Assembly: GCA_014803435.1 (NCBI GenBank)
Contig: JACYFD010000005.1
Coordinates: 124,001 to 188,000, forward strand
Source: Cellulosimicrobium terreum
GTDB lineage: Bacteria; Actinomycetota; Actinomycetes; Actinomycetales; Cellulomonadaceae
Direction: 5' to 3'
DNA length: 64,000 nucleotides
This document shows positions 35,693 to 43,476 of the stretch, piece by piece. A program made the translations under genes and the position numbers. Numbering within the stretch: the stretch's first letter is position 1; each line of letters opens with the position of its first letter. The notes under the pieces were generated by a model. It saw nothing but the letters and a program-made list of their open reading frames with translations, was not told where the DNA came from and made no database searches.

Positions 35693-35720
35693 GAGCCTCC
35701 ATCAGACCCAGGGCGGTTCA
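35693..35720 (-). repeat. Right terminal inverted repeat of the IS3 element
   Basis: This 28-bp end is complementary to 34358-34385 at 26 positions. It is immediately followed by the second copy of the gac target duplication. Confidence 0.93.
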
Positions 35721-36010
35721 GACGTAGGTTCCGGCGTGGGTTCGCCCGATGCCGATGTGGTGCAGGCGGCTGGCGTGGCGCAGCGTGATGGTGCCGGTCT
35801 TGGAGACGCGGTCGGTGCGAACTCGGTCGTGGGTGTCGGCGTCGCGGTCGGTGCCGGGTCTGGCTTTGGGTCGGGCGGTGTAGGTGGTCGCGGGGTCGCG
35901 GGGTCGCGCGGTGTGGCAGGGAGCGGTGGGGTCGGTGGTGGTAGTAGTGGTCGACGAAGGTGTCGGTCAGCTTCTGCAGCAGTCCCCACCTGAGGTACCG
36001 GTTGATGACG

Positions 36011-36184
36011 CGACGACCGCCCGCACTCTTCTCATGCCGCGCACGCCGTCGAAGACCGCCGAGACCGCGGTCCTGCGCTCGAGCGGGCTCCCCGGCGGCT
36101 ACGAGTCCATGGCCGCAATCGTGGACGGGGCCCTCGCAGGGAAACTTGACCGTTGGGCGCCGCCATCACCGGCGAGCGGCTCGG
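36011..36184. other. Unassigned sequence in the accessory island
   Basis: A plus-strand frame reads PRTPSKTAETAVLRSSGLPGGYESMAAIVDGALAGKLD, which looks protein-like but has no recognised family, start site or complete length. It may be a scrap of another lost gene. Confidence 0.3.
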
Positions 36185-36595
36185 CTATGGGTCGAGCGTG
36201 TAGGTCTCGGTGGTGTAATCCGTGTCGACCGAAAGACCTCCACCAAGGTCCTTTGCCAGCGGGCTCCCCGAACCGTGGTTCCTACCTGCGCACGAGCACT
36301 CGCATGCCCAGTACCTCTCCGGCTTCCCATCCTTCCAGCACGCCTCCACACATGTGGTCTGCGACGAGCCGTGAATGACGAGCTCTACCGGCTGCCCAAG
36401 CGCGGCAGGCAGTTCGTCCACCAGAACGCCCAAGTGACCACGGGCCACATCGAAACACCCACGTGGCCGGACGTACACCACATGGATTCGCTGGCCGCAC
36501 AGGTCCTTGAGGAACGTGTAGTTTCCGCCGCCCGGACGGAATGGAAGCCAGACCTCGAGGTGGCCACGCAGTGGTCTCACGATCCTTGCCGTCAT
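36185..36595 (-). CDS. Cysteine-rich hypothetical protein
   Basis: This is a 136-residue protein of unrecognised family. The N-terminal half is beta-rich (RGHLEVWLPFRPGGGNYTFLKDL, cited in part). The C-terminal half holds a cysteine cluster, TTCVEACWKDGKPERYWACECSCAG, of which TTCVEAC and WACECSCAG are the key parts, followed by NHGSGSPLAKDLGGGL. This could be a metal site. The start is ATG 36595; ATG 36619 is in frame. Composition is less GC-rich than the host core. Location between IS remnants and the ABC-3C operon suggests an accessory, horizontally acquired gene. Confidence 0.6.
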   Translation of the reverse strand: MTARIVRPLRGHLEVWLPFRPGGGNYTFLKDLCGQRIHVVYVRPRGCFDVARGHLGVLVDELPAALGQPVELVIHGSSQTTCVEACWKDGKPERYWACECSCAGRNHGSGSPLAKDLGGGLSVDTDYTTETYTLDP

Positions 36596-36867
36596 GCCCC
36601 GAAGATAGCGCAACGGCATGTTGACTGAACTGGGAGTCTGGGAGCCGAGGCTAGCCAGGCCCAGAGCATGGTTCCCAACTCTTAGGTTGGGCGGGCGGCA
36701 GAGTGGTGGGCGCGGCACCACATCGAGAGGCGCCAAGAGGCTTCCGACGTACCTGGGGTGCCGCAACAGCTGGTCGAGGGTCATCAGGCTCCCTGACCGG
36801 CAGTTTCACCCATCTTCGTCGCGTCGAGGTCCCCTCAGCGTGGGCCTCGGCCCGGTACCTTATGCAG

Positions 36868-37965
36868 ATGACGACCGGCGGCGATGCGCTCGAGATGCGT
36901 GAGTTGCGGCCCGCGAACCCCACGACGGCGCTCACCGCTGCGCGCGCCGAGCATGGGCCTCGTCTCGCCCCGCGGAAGGTCATCCAGACATACGACCCGG
37001 ATGAGTGGGAAATCTTCATCGAGGAGTGGGCTACCGGACTGAGGCCCGGGTATGTAGTCGTCCGTCGGTTCGGTGGTGCTGGCGATCGTGGCGTCGACGT
37101 GGCTGGCTTCAAGACGGACCGTGGCTTCGAAGACGAGTGGGACTGCTTTCAGGGAAAGCACTACGACAAGAGCCTGACTCCGTCGATCGCGTGGCCGGAG
37201 ATTCTAAAGATGTTCCTCCTGCCCGTGCGCAATCCCAACTACACATTGCCTTCCCACTATTTCTTCATCGCACCACGTGGCGTCGGGACGAATCTGGGGC
37301 ATCTCATCTCTACGCCGTCTGAACTGCGCGCTAAATTTCTTGGGCAGGTCGAGTCGGGGGAGGCCAAGCCTTTTAAGGAACTCGACGATGAAACCCGGGC
37401 CGCCGTACATGCTCTCGCCAGCGCCACTGATTTCGCGATGTTCGGATCGATCGAGGTTAGGACACTCATCGATCAGCATCGGATGACCTCGTACCATGTG
37501 GCTCGTTTCGGAGGGGGCCTCCCGGAACGACCTGCAATCCAGGATCCACCTTCCGAGGTGCTCCCTCACGAAATGATCTATGTGCGCAAGTTGATCAGCG
37601 CTTACAAGGAACGCTACACGGTTGACAGCATCGAAACGGTTGAAGCGCACACGCAGGCAGGTAGGCACTTCCAACGCCAGCGAGAGAGCTTCTTCCGCGC
37701 CGAAGCGCTCCGAAACTTTGCACGGGACAGCGTTCTGCCGCGTACGTTCGAGGGGCTGCAGAACGAGCTGTACGACGCAGTCGTCGAGACCGCTGAAGCC
37801 GATCATACCGACGGGCTGGAGCGACTTCGCCAGACGTTGGACCAAGCCGTTAGGGCGCAACTCAGTGCGAATGCCCTGATCCAGGTAACCGAGCCTTCGG
37901 ACCGACGCGGCATCTGCCATCAGCTCGCCAACGACGATCGACTCACCTGGGTGGACGCCAAGTGA
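36868..37965 (+). CDS. ABC-3C system effector with PD-(D/E)xK nuclease-like domain
   Basis: This is the predicted effector of an ABC three-component conflict system, 365 residues. The N-terminal domain looks like a restriction-endonuclease fold: DEWEIFIEEW (about residues 45-54), then GGAGDRGVDVAG with candidate catalytic Asp77, then CFQGKHY with the Q-x-K pair Gln95/Lys97. The remainder is helical and presumably contacts the partner proteins. ATG 36868 (MTTGGDALEM) is preferred; ATG 36862 is in frame, and TACCTT just upstream may be a -10, implying a near-leaderless message. Its stop overlaps the next gene (GTGA). Codon use is less GC-biased than that of the flanking host genes. Confidence 0.85.
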   Translation: MTTGGDALEMRELRPANPTTALTAARAEHGPRLAPRKVIQTYDPDEWEIFIEEWATGLRPGYVVVRRFGGAGDRGVDVAGFKTDRGFEDEWDCFQGKHYDKSLTPSIAWPEILKMFLLPVRNPNYTLPSHYFFIAPRGVGTNLGHLISTPSELRAKFLGQVESGEAKPFKELDDETRAAVHALASATDFAMFGSIEVRTLIDQHRMTSYHVARFGGGLPERPAIQDPPSEVLPHEMIYVRKLISAYKERYTVDSIETVEAHTQAGRHFQRQRESFFRAEALRNFARDSVLPRTFEGLQNELYDAVVETAEADHTDGLERLRQTLDQAVRAQLSANALIQVTEPSDRRGICHQLANDDRLTWVDAK

Positions 37966-38438
37966 CGCAACTGCTGAATAGCCCACTTGAGGTCGGCATA
38001 CGCGTCGTCGCGATGCTCACGGCCTTGTATCCGGGTCGCGCTGACCTCGCCAGGATCGCACTTCTGGACCACGTCGTTCTCCACAGTGGGGACTTCGATG
38101 GTGCGAGGAGCCTTCACCCGGAGGTCCCAGGACGCGTCGGTGAGCTTGGCGTAAAACGCGAACTGATCCGTCGGGGCATTGTCTTGATGGGTGCGCGCGG
38201 ACTGATCGTCCGCGAGTTGACGAGTGCGGGAATCTACTACGGCGCGGGTGACGACGCGCGCCCGTTCCTGTCCTCGATGGATGCCCCCTACCTTGAACGA
38301 CTACTGGAGCGGTGCAATTGGGCAGCGATCGTGTTCGGTGGGTTTGACGATGACGGCATCCGCAACCAGCTTGGAGACGCGTTTGCGCGGTGGTCCGAGG
38401 AATTCGGGCAAGTGAGAACGGCGGATGACAATGGCTAG
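37962..38438 (+). CDS. ABC-3C system middle component
   Basis: This is a small adaptor of 158 residues typical of ABC-3C operons. It begins LLNSPLEVGIRVVAMLTALYP and contains LLDHVVLHSGDFDGARSLHPE and GVKRELIRRGIVLMGARGLI, resembling the group called middle component 2. No catalytic motif is seen. It is translationally coupled to the effector by GTGA and overlaps the ATPase gene by 8-14 bases, so the three products are probably made in fixed proportion and assemble together. Confidence 0.85.
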   Translation: MTQLLNSPLEVGIRVVAMLTALYPGRADLARIALLDHVVLHSGDFDGARSLHPEVPGRVGELGVKRELIRRGIVLMGARGLIVRELTSAGIYYGAGDDARPFLSSMDAPYLERLLERCNWAAIVFGGFDDDGIRNQLGDAFARWSEEFGQVRTADDNG

Positions 38439-40308
38439 CCGAATTCACCTCGTTCACCTCACAGTTGTCGGCTCGGGCGTGAAACCCGCCTCCGTCGAAT
38501 TTGGCGAGCGGCTAACCGTCATTCACGGTGCGTCCGACACGGGGAAATCACACGTCTTCGATCTGATCAACTACGTGTTCGGACTCGCGAAGGCGATCGA
38601 AATGCCGGACGAGGGCAAGGGCTACCAGTATGCCCACCTCGGCCTGCGAACAGAGAGCGGTGACATCGTCACCTTGAGTCGAGACCTGACGGGTGGGCCA
38701 ATCGGACGGTACAACGGGGACGTTCGAGCACTCCCTGATGCCCCCGCGTCCGAGTATTTGCAACCGAAGCATGTGTCAAAGGACCCGAAAAGTGTCTCGC
38801 GCTACCTGCTATCGCTTACCGAACTCGACGAGCTGCTTGTGCGGACGAACCAGTACAACGAGACGCGCGTACTGCAATGGCGCGATGTCTTCCGCCTCAT
38901 TGCCGTTGACGAAGAGTCAATTCTCTCCAAGCGGTCACCCATCGAGTTCGGGCAGTACAAGGACCGGTCCGTCGAGGCAGCAATTTTCCGCCTGTTCATC
39001 GAAGGCCGCGATGACTCTGGGCTCACTCCGATGCCGAAGGCCACCGAACTCAAGCAGATCTCAGCCAACAAGCTTGAGCTGCTTGATGAGGTTCTGGCGG
39101 GCCTGGAGCAGGAGGTCGCTGAGCCTCCCACTCTCGAAGAACTACGCGATCAGCTCGCGCGGTTGAACAGCGCGCTCGCTGCCACGAGCAGTGGCCTCAC
39201 CAATCTGAACTCCGAACGTGACGATCTCGTGGTTCGCCGTTCGGCCAACGCCGGCGCACTCGCCCACCTGCGCGAGCGTCAGGACGAACTGGATAGCCTC
39301 GCGTCACGCTTCGAACTCCTACGCGCCCAGTACGACTCCGACCTATCGCGTCTGGAGATGCTCGCGCAGGCCACCGACGTTCTCGTCGTCGGTGAAGGTG
39401 GATCTTGTCCGTTCTGTGGTGCGGAGCCGGCTCACCAGCATTGGCCTGATGCGGCCCCCGACGGTGCTGATTCGGAGATGTTAGCTGCCGCCATCGTCTC
39501 TGAGCAGTTGAAGATTCATGCGCTCGAAGTTGACCTCGATCAGACGATCAGCGCCATCCATGCTGAGCAACGGGATAACGAGGCTCAGGCGCGGAAGTTC
39601 GCCGCCCACAACGCGGAACTTTCTTCGGGGATCCTCCGCCTGGACACAGCACTCAAGACGCCAGGGGCGGACCTCGCACTTTTGCTGGACGAGCGGTCCC
39701 GAGTGGAGCGCGAGATCGACGCTCATGCCCGCCTGCTAGTGCTCCGCGAATTGCGCGAGACAACTGCGCGAGTCGAAACGCCGAAGACCACGACTGAAGT
39801 GCCCATCGCGCCTGGGGACCTGCACCGCTTCGACACGGTCGCCCAACAGATTCTGCAACGGTGGTCATTCTCCGGTGACAGTGCAGTCCACTACTCGACC
39901 AGCGAGCGAGACCTGGTCGTAGATCAGCGGGTTCGCCGTGTGCGCGGCAAGGGCGTCCGCTCGATCCTCCATGCGCTCTTCAACGTGGCACTCGCGGACT
40001 ACTGTCTCCAGCGGGACTACGCCCACCCAGGGTTCATAATTCTTGACTCGCCGATTGTCACGTACCGGCAGCCTGGTGAGCCAGAACTAGGTGGGGAAGA
40101 GGAGACAATCGGCACGAACGTCGTAGATGAGTTCTACTCCTATCTCCAGAACCATTTTAGCGGTCAATCGCTGATCCTTGAGAACAAGTCACCTTTGTTC
40201 CCTCTCCCGGGCGATACCCGCGAGTACTTCTTTGGAGGGACAACCGGTACAGCAGAGCGAGCCGGTTTCTACCCGCTGCGCGCTAGCAATCTGGAGGACC
40301 TGCGCTAG
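38431..40308 (+). CDS. ABC-3C system SMC/Rad50-like ATPase (DUF3732 type)
   Basis: This is a 625-residue SMC-like ATPase and the presumed sensor of the system. The Walker A motif is GASDTGKS at residues 33-40. A coiled coil (about 210-300 and 350-440) is interrupted by a zinc-hook-like CPFC at 326-329. The signature-like GKGVRSILHALFNVALADY precedes Walker B, GFIILDSP at 534-541 with Asp539. The C-terminus ends FFGGTTGTAERAGFYPLR. ATG 38431 is used; ATG 38425 is equally possible. It is the last gene of the operon. It differs from true Rad50/SMC by its short coils and by operon context. Confidence 0.88.
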   Translation: MASRIHLVHLTVVGSGVKPASVEFGERLTVIHGASDTGKSHVFDLINYVFGLAKAIEMPDEGKGYQYAHLGLRTESGDIVTLSRDLTGGPIGRYNGDVRALPDAPASEYLQPKHVSKDPKSVSRYLLSLTELDELLVRTNQYNETRVLQWRDVFRLIAVDEESILSKRSPIEFGQYKDRSVEAAIFRLFIEGRDDSGLTPMPKATELKQISANKLELLDEVLAGLEQEVAEPPTLEELRDQLARLNSALAATSSGLTNLNSERDDLVVRRSANAGALAHLRERQDELDSLASRFELLRAQYDSDLSRLEMLAQATDVLVVGEGGSCPFCGAEPAHQHWPDAAPDGADSEMLAAAIVSEQLKIHALEVDLDQTISAIHAEQRDNEAQARKFAAHNAELSSGILRLDTALKTPGADLALLLDERSRVEREIDAHARLLVLRELRETTARVETPKTTTEVPIAPGDLHRFDTVAQQILQRWSFSGDSAVHYSTSERDLVVDQRVRRVRGKGVRSILHALFNVALADYCLQRDYAHPGFIILDSPIVTYRQPGEPELGGEEETIGTNVVDEFYSYLQNHFSGQSLILENKSPLFPLPGDTREYFFGGTTGTAERAGFYPLRASNLEDLR

Positions 40309-40388
40309 GGGGGTGAACGGTTTTCGGTCAGACCTGGTGACGGCTCGCGCATAGTCACGCGGAGGGTGCCCGCGCCCTGCTCCTTAAG

Positions 40389-40690
40389 TCAACCGTCGGC
40401 GGTGCTATTGCCTATGCCAAGAGAATTGCTTATGGCGGTTGCTCGCTGTCCGTTCCAGTAGAGAGTCTTCGCGGCAAACTCATGCTCGGGGGTCCGCACA
40501 ATTGGCTGCCCTAGTTCCACGCCGCGCGCTTGATCAACCTCGAGCTCGGCGACTACGCGCTCATAGATGACTTCGCGTTCCAGTTCAGCCAGATCGGTGA
40601 ACAGGTGGGGGGACGAACCTGCCCTGAGATGTGGTCGTGTCGATGAGTTCTCGGAGGTGGATCGGGCGCCGACGCCGTGACGTTCGAACT
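40389..40690 (-). pseudogene. Serine recombinase (resolvase) remnant
   Basis: The minus strand encodes a degraded C-terminal part of a resolvase/invertase-type recombinase. It reads FERHGVGARSTSEN, a poor middle, then FTDLAELEREVIYERV, a linker GVELGQPIVRTPEHE, and a final helix-turn-helix-like ATAISNSLGIGNSTADG. No catalytic N-terminal domain or start is present. The deleted IS3 derivative begins nine bases beyond it and may have destroyed the gene. Confidence 0.65.
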
Positions 40691-40698
40691 CGTTGAAT

Positions 40699-41054
40699 TG
40701 AATCGCCCTGGATCTGATAGAGCGCTGGTCATTTGATTCGGCGTGGGCCTTCGCGCCCTGCTGGCTAGCGTGGATGCTGTTCTCGAACTCGGCGGTGCAT
40801 GGCCGCCGTCGTCTCGGCCTGCTTGACCCGCTGCGCACCGACTCGATCCCGTAACCCAGCAGCGTGGCGAACCGGTGCACCGTGCCGTGCTCGGTCTCCA
40901 ACTCGGCTCGCAGGGTGCGCACCATCCGCACCGCGGCGACCTTCTTCTCATCCGAGTACGGCCGCTTGTGCGGCTTCCCGGGTGCCCACTCACTGGGCAT
41001 GGCTCCATCCTCGTCTCCAAGGTCACGAGCCTCCAACGAGCCCAGGGCGATTCA
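40699..41054 (-). mobile_element. Internally deleted IS3 derivative, 356 bp, inverted
   Basis: Both ends match the intact element at 34358-35720: outer TGAATCGCCCTGG on each side, the OrfA start (MPSEWAPGKP, then KVAAVRMVRTLRAELETEHG), and the last coding bases gaatcaaatgaccag. About 1 kb between them, including most of the transposase, is missing. It is non-autonomous and could be moved only in trans. No target duplication was found. Confidence 0.85.
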
Positions 41055-41148
41055 GTGGCCGAACCTCTGTCACCTTGATCGGGATAAAGTTCTGGAGGAT
41101 GCGGCGCGGCGCCTGGTCCGACTAGACAAGGTCTGATGGAATTGGACC

Positions 41149-41619
41149 ATGTGGCCTAGCATCATCGCAGTCGTTGGAACTATCGCCGGTGCGTTTCTTG
41201 GTTTCGCGTTTCAACGGAAGAGTGCAGCCGACGCCGCAAAGAGCGCCCGCGCGGAGGCGCTACGCCAAGAGCGCTTCGCCGCCTACGCAGAATTCGCAGG
41301 TGTGTTGGGCATCTACCGACGTGCGCAGATCGACCGCTGGGACACGTCCCCCGAAGATCCTGATGCGGGAGCTCACGCGTTGTCTGAGGCGCGCAGGCAA
41401 AGGGACGCGGCGCGAGCGTCAATGTTCCGGGCGCAGTTGCTCGCCGGGTCCGAGAGCGTTCGGGAAGGTGCGAAGGCTGCCTTCGACGCGATGGACGTAC
41501 GGGTGGCCACCAGTGAGGATGCCCGGACCGCGCACGACACCACATGGTCGGCCATGTATCGGTTCGTTGAAATCGCAGGAAGCGAACTCGACGCGGCACT
41601 CAGGGGCGAGAAGGGCTGA
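41149..41619 (+). CDS. Membrane-anchored hypothetical protein
   Basis: This is a 156-residue protein with one N-terminal membrane helix (IIAVVGTIAGAFLGFAF) and a long alpha-helical, charge-rich cytoplasmic part (KSARAEALRQERFAAYAEFAGVLG and RQRDAARASMF). No domain is recognised. Similar single-helix, coiled proteins occur as unknowns on prophages and islands. It lies just beyond the deleted IS3 element and marks the end of the accessory region or its last passenger gene. Confidence 0.6.
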   Translation: MWPSIIAVVGTIAGAFLGFAFQRKSAADAAKSARAEALRQERFAAYAEFAGVLGIYRRAQIDRWDTSPEDPDAGAHALSEARRQRDAARASMFRAQLLAGSESVREGAKAAFDAMDVRVATSEDARTAHDTTWSAMYRFVEIAGSELDAALRGEKG

Positions 41620-41668
41620 CCGTCGATCTGCTGCCTGGTTCGCTGCGCACGTTCGGGCGTGCCGTCAC

Positions 41669-42283
41669 TCAGAGCGCGGCAGCCTCGGCGGCCACAGTGG
41701 TCGTCGGTCCGTGCCCGGCGTGGACGACCGTCTCCGCAGGCAGTGTGTGGATCCGCCGCCGGATCGAGTCCTTGATGACGCGCTCGTTCGAGAACGAGCG
41801 ACCCGTGGCGCCGGGGCCGCCCTGGAAGAGCGTGTCGCCGCTGAAGAGCGCCGGGGTCTCGATCCCTTCCCGGATGAAGAGGCATGTCGAGCCCGGCGTG
41901 TGGCCGGGCGTGTGGATCGCCTCGACGATGAGCCCCGCGACCTCGATGGTGTCGCCGTCCCACAGCTCGTGCGTCGGGGCATGGTCGGGGTGCGCGCGGT
42001 GCCACAGCGCGAGGTCTGCCGGGTTCAGGTACGTCGGGGCTCCGAGAACCTCCGCGGCCCTCGGAGCCTCGGAGACGTGGTCGTCGTGGCCGTGCGTGAG
42101 CACGATGGCGACGACCCGGCGTTCACCCACCACCTCGGCGATGGCGTCGACGTCATGGGCCGGGTCGATGACGAGGCACTCCTCGTCGTCGCCCACGATC
42201 CAGACGTTGTTGTCCACCGCCCACGATCCGCCGTCGAGCGTGAAGACACCGGAGGTCTCGACGTGGTCGATCCGCGCGCTCAC
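41669..42283 (-). CDS. Metallo-beta-lactamase-fold hydrolase, partner of mycothiol-dependent formaldehyde dehydrogenase
   Basis: This is a zinc hydrolase of 204 residues with the full MBL signature: THGHDDH (residues 65-71), HTPGHTPGS near residue 113, SGDTLF near residue 135 and HAGHGPTT near the C-terminus. By context it probably hydrolyses S-formylmycothiol or a related thioester, completing formaldehyde removal. That is inferred from its pairing. GTG 42283 overlaps the stop of the dehydrogenase gene, so the two are cotranslated. Confidence 0.88.
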   Translation of the reverse strand: MSARIDHVETSGVFTLDGGSWAVDNNVWIVGDDEECLVIDPAHDVDAIAEVVGERRVVAIVLTHGHDDHVSEAPRAAEVLGAPTYLNPADLALWHRAHPDHAPTHELWDGDTIEVAGLIVEAIHTPGHTPGSTCLFIREGIETPALFSGDTLFQGGPGATGRSFSNERVIKDSIRRRIHTLPAETVVHAGHGPTTTVAAEAAAL

Positions 42284-43374
42284 AGCTCGACCACCGATCG
42301 CAGCACGGTGCCGTTCGCCATCTTGTCGAAGGCTGCCTCGACGTCTCCCAGCCCGATGCGTTCGGTGACGAACGCGTCGAGGTCGAGCCGGCCCAGGCGG
42401 TACTGGTCGACGAGCATCGGGAAGTCGCGCGACGGGAGCGCGTCGCCGTACCACGCGGACTTGAGCGAGCCGCCCCGGCCGAAGATCTCGTCGAGAGGGA
42501 GCGTGATCGTGGTGCCCGGGTCGGGCACGCCGACGAGGACGACACGGCCGGCGAGGTCGCGCGCCTCGAAGGCCTGGCGGTAGGTCGCCGGGATGCCCAC
42601 GGCGTCGACCACGAGGTCGGCGCCGAAGCCGCCGGTGATCTCGCGGATCCGCGCAACTGCGTCTTCGTTCGCGGAGTTCACGGTGTGGGTCGCGCCCAGC
42701 CTTCGGGCCGTCTCGAGCTTGTCGTCCGTGACATCGACCGCGACGATCGTCGTCGCACCACCGAGTCTCGCGCCCGCGACCGCGGCCGTGCCGACGCCAC
42801 CGCAGCCGAAGACCGCGACGGTCTCGCCGCGCTTGACCTCGCCGGTGTTCAGGACGGCGCCGATGCCGGCCATCAGCCCGCAGCCCAGCAACCCGACGGC
42901 GGCGTTCTGCTCGTCCGCGATGTCACCGTCGATCGGAGTGCACTGACCCGCCGCGACGAGCGTCTTCTCCGCGAAGGCACCGATGCCGAGCGCCGGGGAG
43001 AGCTCCGTGCCGTCCTCGAGCGTCATCTTCTGCGTCGCGTTGTGCGTGTCGAAGCAGTACTGCGGCTGGCCCTTGCGGCACGCGCGGCACTGCCCGCACA
43101 CGGCACGCCAGTTGAGGATGACCTTCTGGCCGACAGCCACCTCGGTCACGCCGTCACCGACCGCCTCGACGATCCCGGTCGCCTCGTGGCCGAGCAGGAA
43201 CGGGAAGTCGTCGCTCACACCGCCCGCGACGTAGTGCTTGTCGGTCTGGCAGACCCCGGAGGTGAGGACCTTGACCAGTGCCTCACCCGGACCGGGGTCC
43301 GGGACGATGATCGTCTCGGCGGTGACCGGCGCGTTCTTGCTGCGCGCGACGACACCCTGAACGCGGTGAGTCAA
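42280..43374 (-). CDS. S-(hydroxymethyl)mycothiol dehydrogenase
   Basis: This is a zinc-dependent class III-like alcohol dehydrogenase that oxidises the mycothiol adduct of formaldehyde; actinobacterial homologues also reduce S-nitrosomycothiol. The 364-residue protein has the catalytic zinc residues in [10 protein letters not shown] and [15 protein letters not shown], structural-zinc cysteines in [15 protein letters not shown], and a nucleotide motif [15 protein letters not shown]. The family N-terminus ([12 protein letters not shown]) points to TTG 43374, which is preceded by GAGGAGGA; the frame is open further upstream. It supports a mycothiol-using actinomycete. Confidence 0.92.
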   Translation of the reverse strand: MTHRVQGVVARSKNAPVTAETIIVPDPGPGEALVKVLTSGVCQTDKHYVAGGVSDDFPFLLGHEATGIVEAVGDGVTEVAVGQKVILNWRAVCGQCRACRKGQPQYCFDTHNATQKMTLEDGTELSPALGIGAFAEKTLVAAGQCTPIDGDIADEQNAAVGLLGCGLMAGIGAVLNTGEVKRGETVAVFGCGGVGTAAVAGARLGGATTIVAVDVTDDKLETARRLGATHTVNSANEDAVARIREITGGFGADLVVDAVGIPATYRQAFEARDLAGRVVLVGVPDPGTTITLPLDEIFGRGGSLKSAWYGDALPSRDFPMLVDQYRLGRLDLDAFVTERIGLGDVEAAFDKMANGTVLRSVVEL

Positions 43375-43476
43375 CTGTCCTCCTCGGATCGCGGGCGGGA
43401 GACTCCCGCACCGTTGTGCGGTCTCGAACCTACGTCGCTTCGAGTCCGTCAGCACAACGCACGTGGATCCGGGAGC

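Larger units (their letters stand above)
34358..35720 (+). mobile_element. IS3-family insertion sequence, 1363 bp
   Basis: The element is bounded by 28-bp terminal inverted repeats that match at 26 positions (starting TGAACCGCCCTGGGTC). It is flanked by a 3-bp direct repeat, gac, at 34355-34357 and 35721-35723. It carries one transposase frame of IS3 type and lies inside an older IS481-type transposase remnant. A shortened relative lies in opposite orientation at 40699-41054. Confidence 0.93.
34196..36010 (-). pseudogene. IS481-type transposase remnant split by an IS3-type element
   Basis: On the minus strand, 36010 to 35721 encodes a degraded integrase-type C-terminus. It reads LTDTFVDHYYHHRPHRSLPH, then, after a frame change near a repeated cgaccccg, TYTARPKARP, DRVSKTGTITLRH and HHIGIGRTHAGTYV. 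The reading continues at 34357 as LLLVHDLDIRIIDAATG and LRELTLDPTRDYQPTG to a stop at 34196. These are the end signatures of IS481-family transposases. Removing the IS3 element plus one 3-base target copy rejoins the frame exactly at Val-Leu. The N-terminal catalytic part is absent. Confidence 0.8.

Noticed and set aside
38431-40308. Assignment of the SMC-like ATPase as a housekeeping Rad50/RecN or SMC protein
   Set aside because: It has a short coiled coil, operon coupling to a middle component and nuclease, and an island location. The chromosomal condensin genes are at 12872-14472.
34141-41149. Direct repeat of the tRNA-Pro 3' end as an att site
   Set aside because: No second copy of the T-arm/acceptor sequence was found downstream to 41149 by eye; a computed repeat search would decide.
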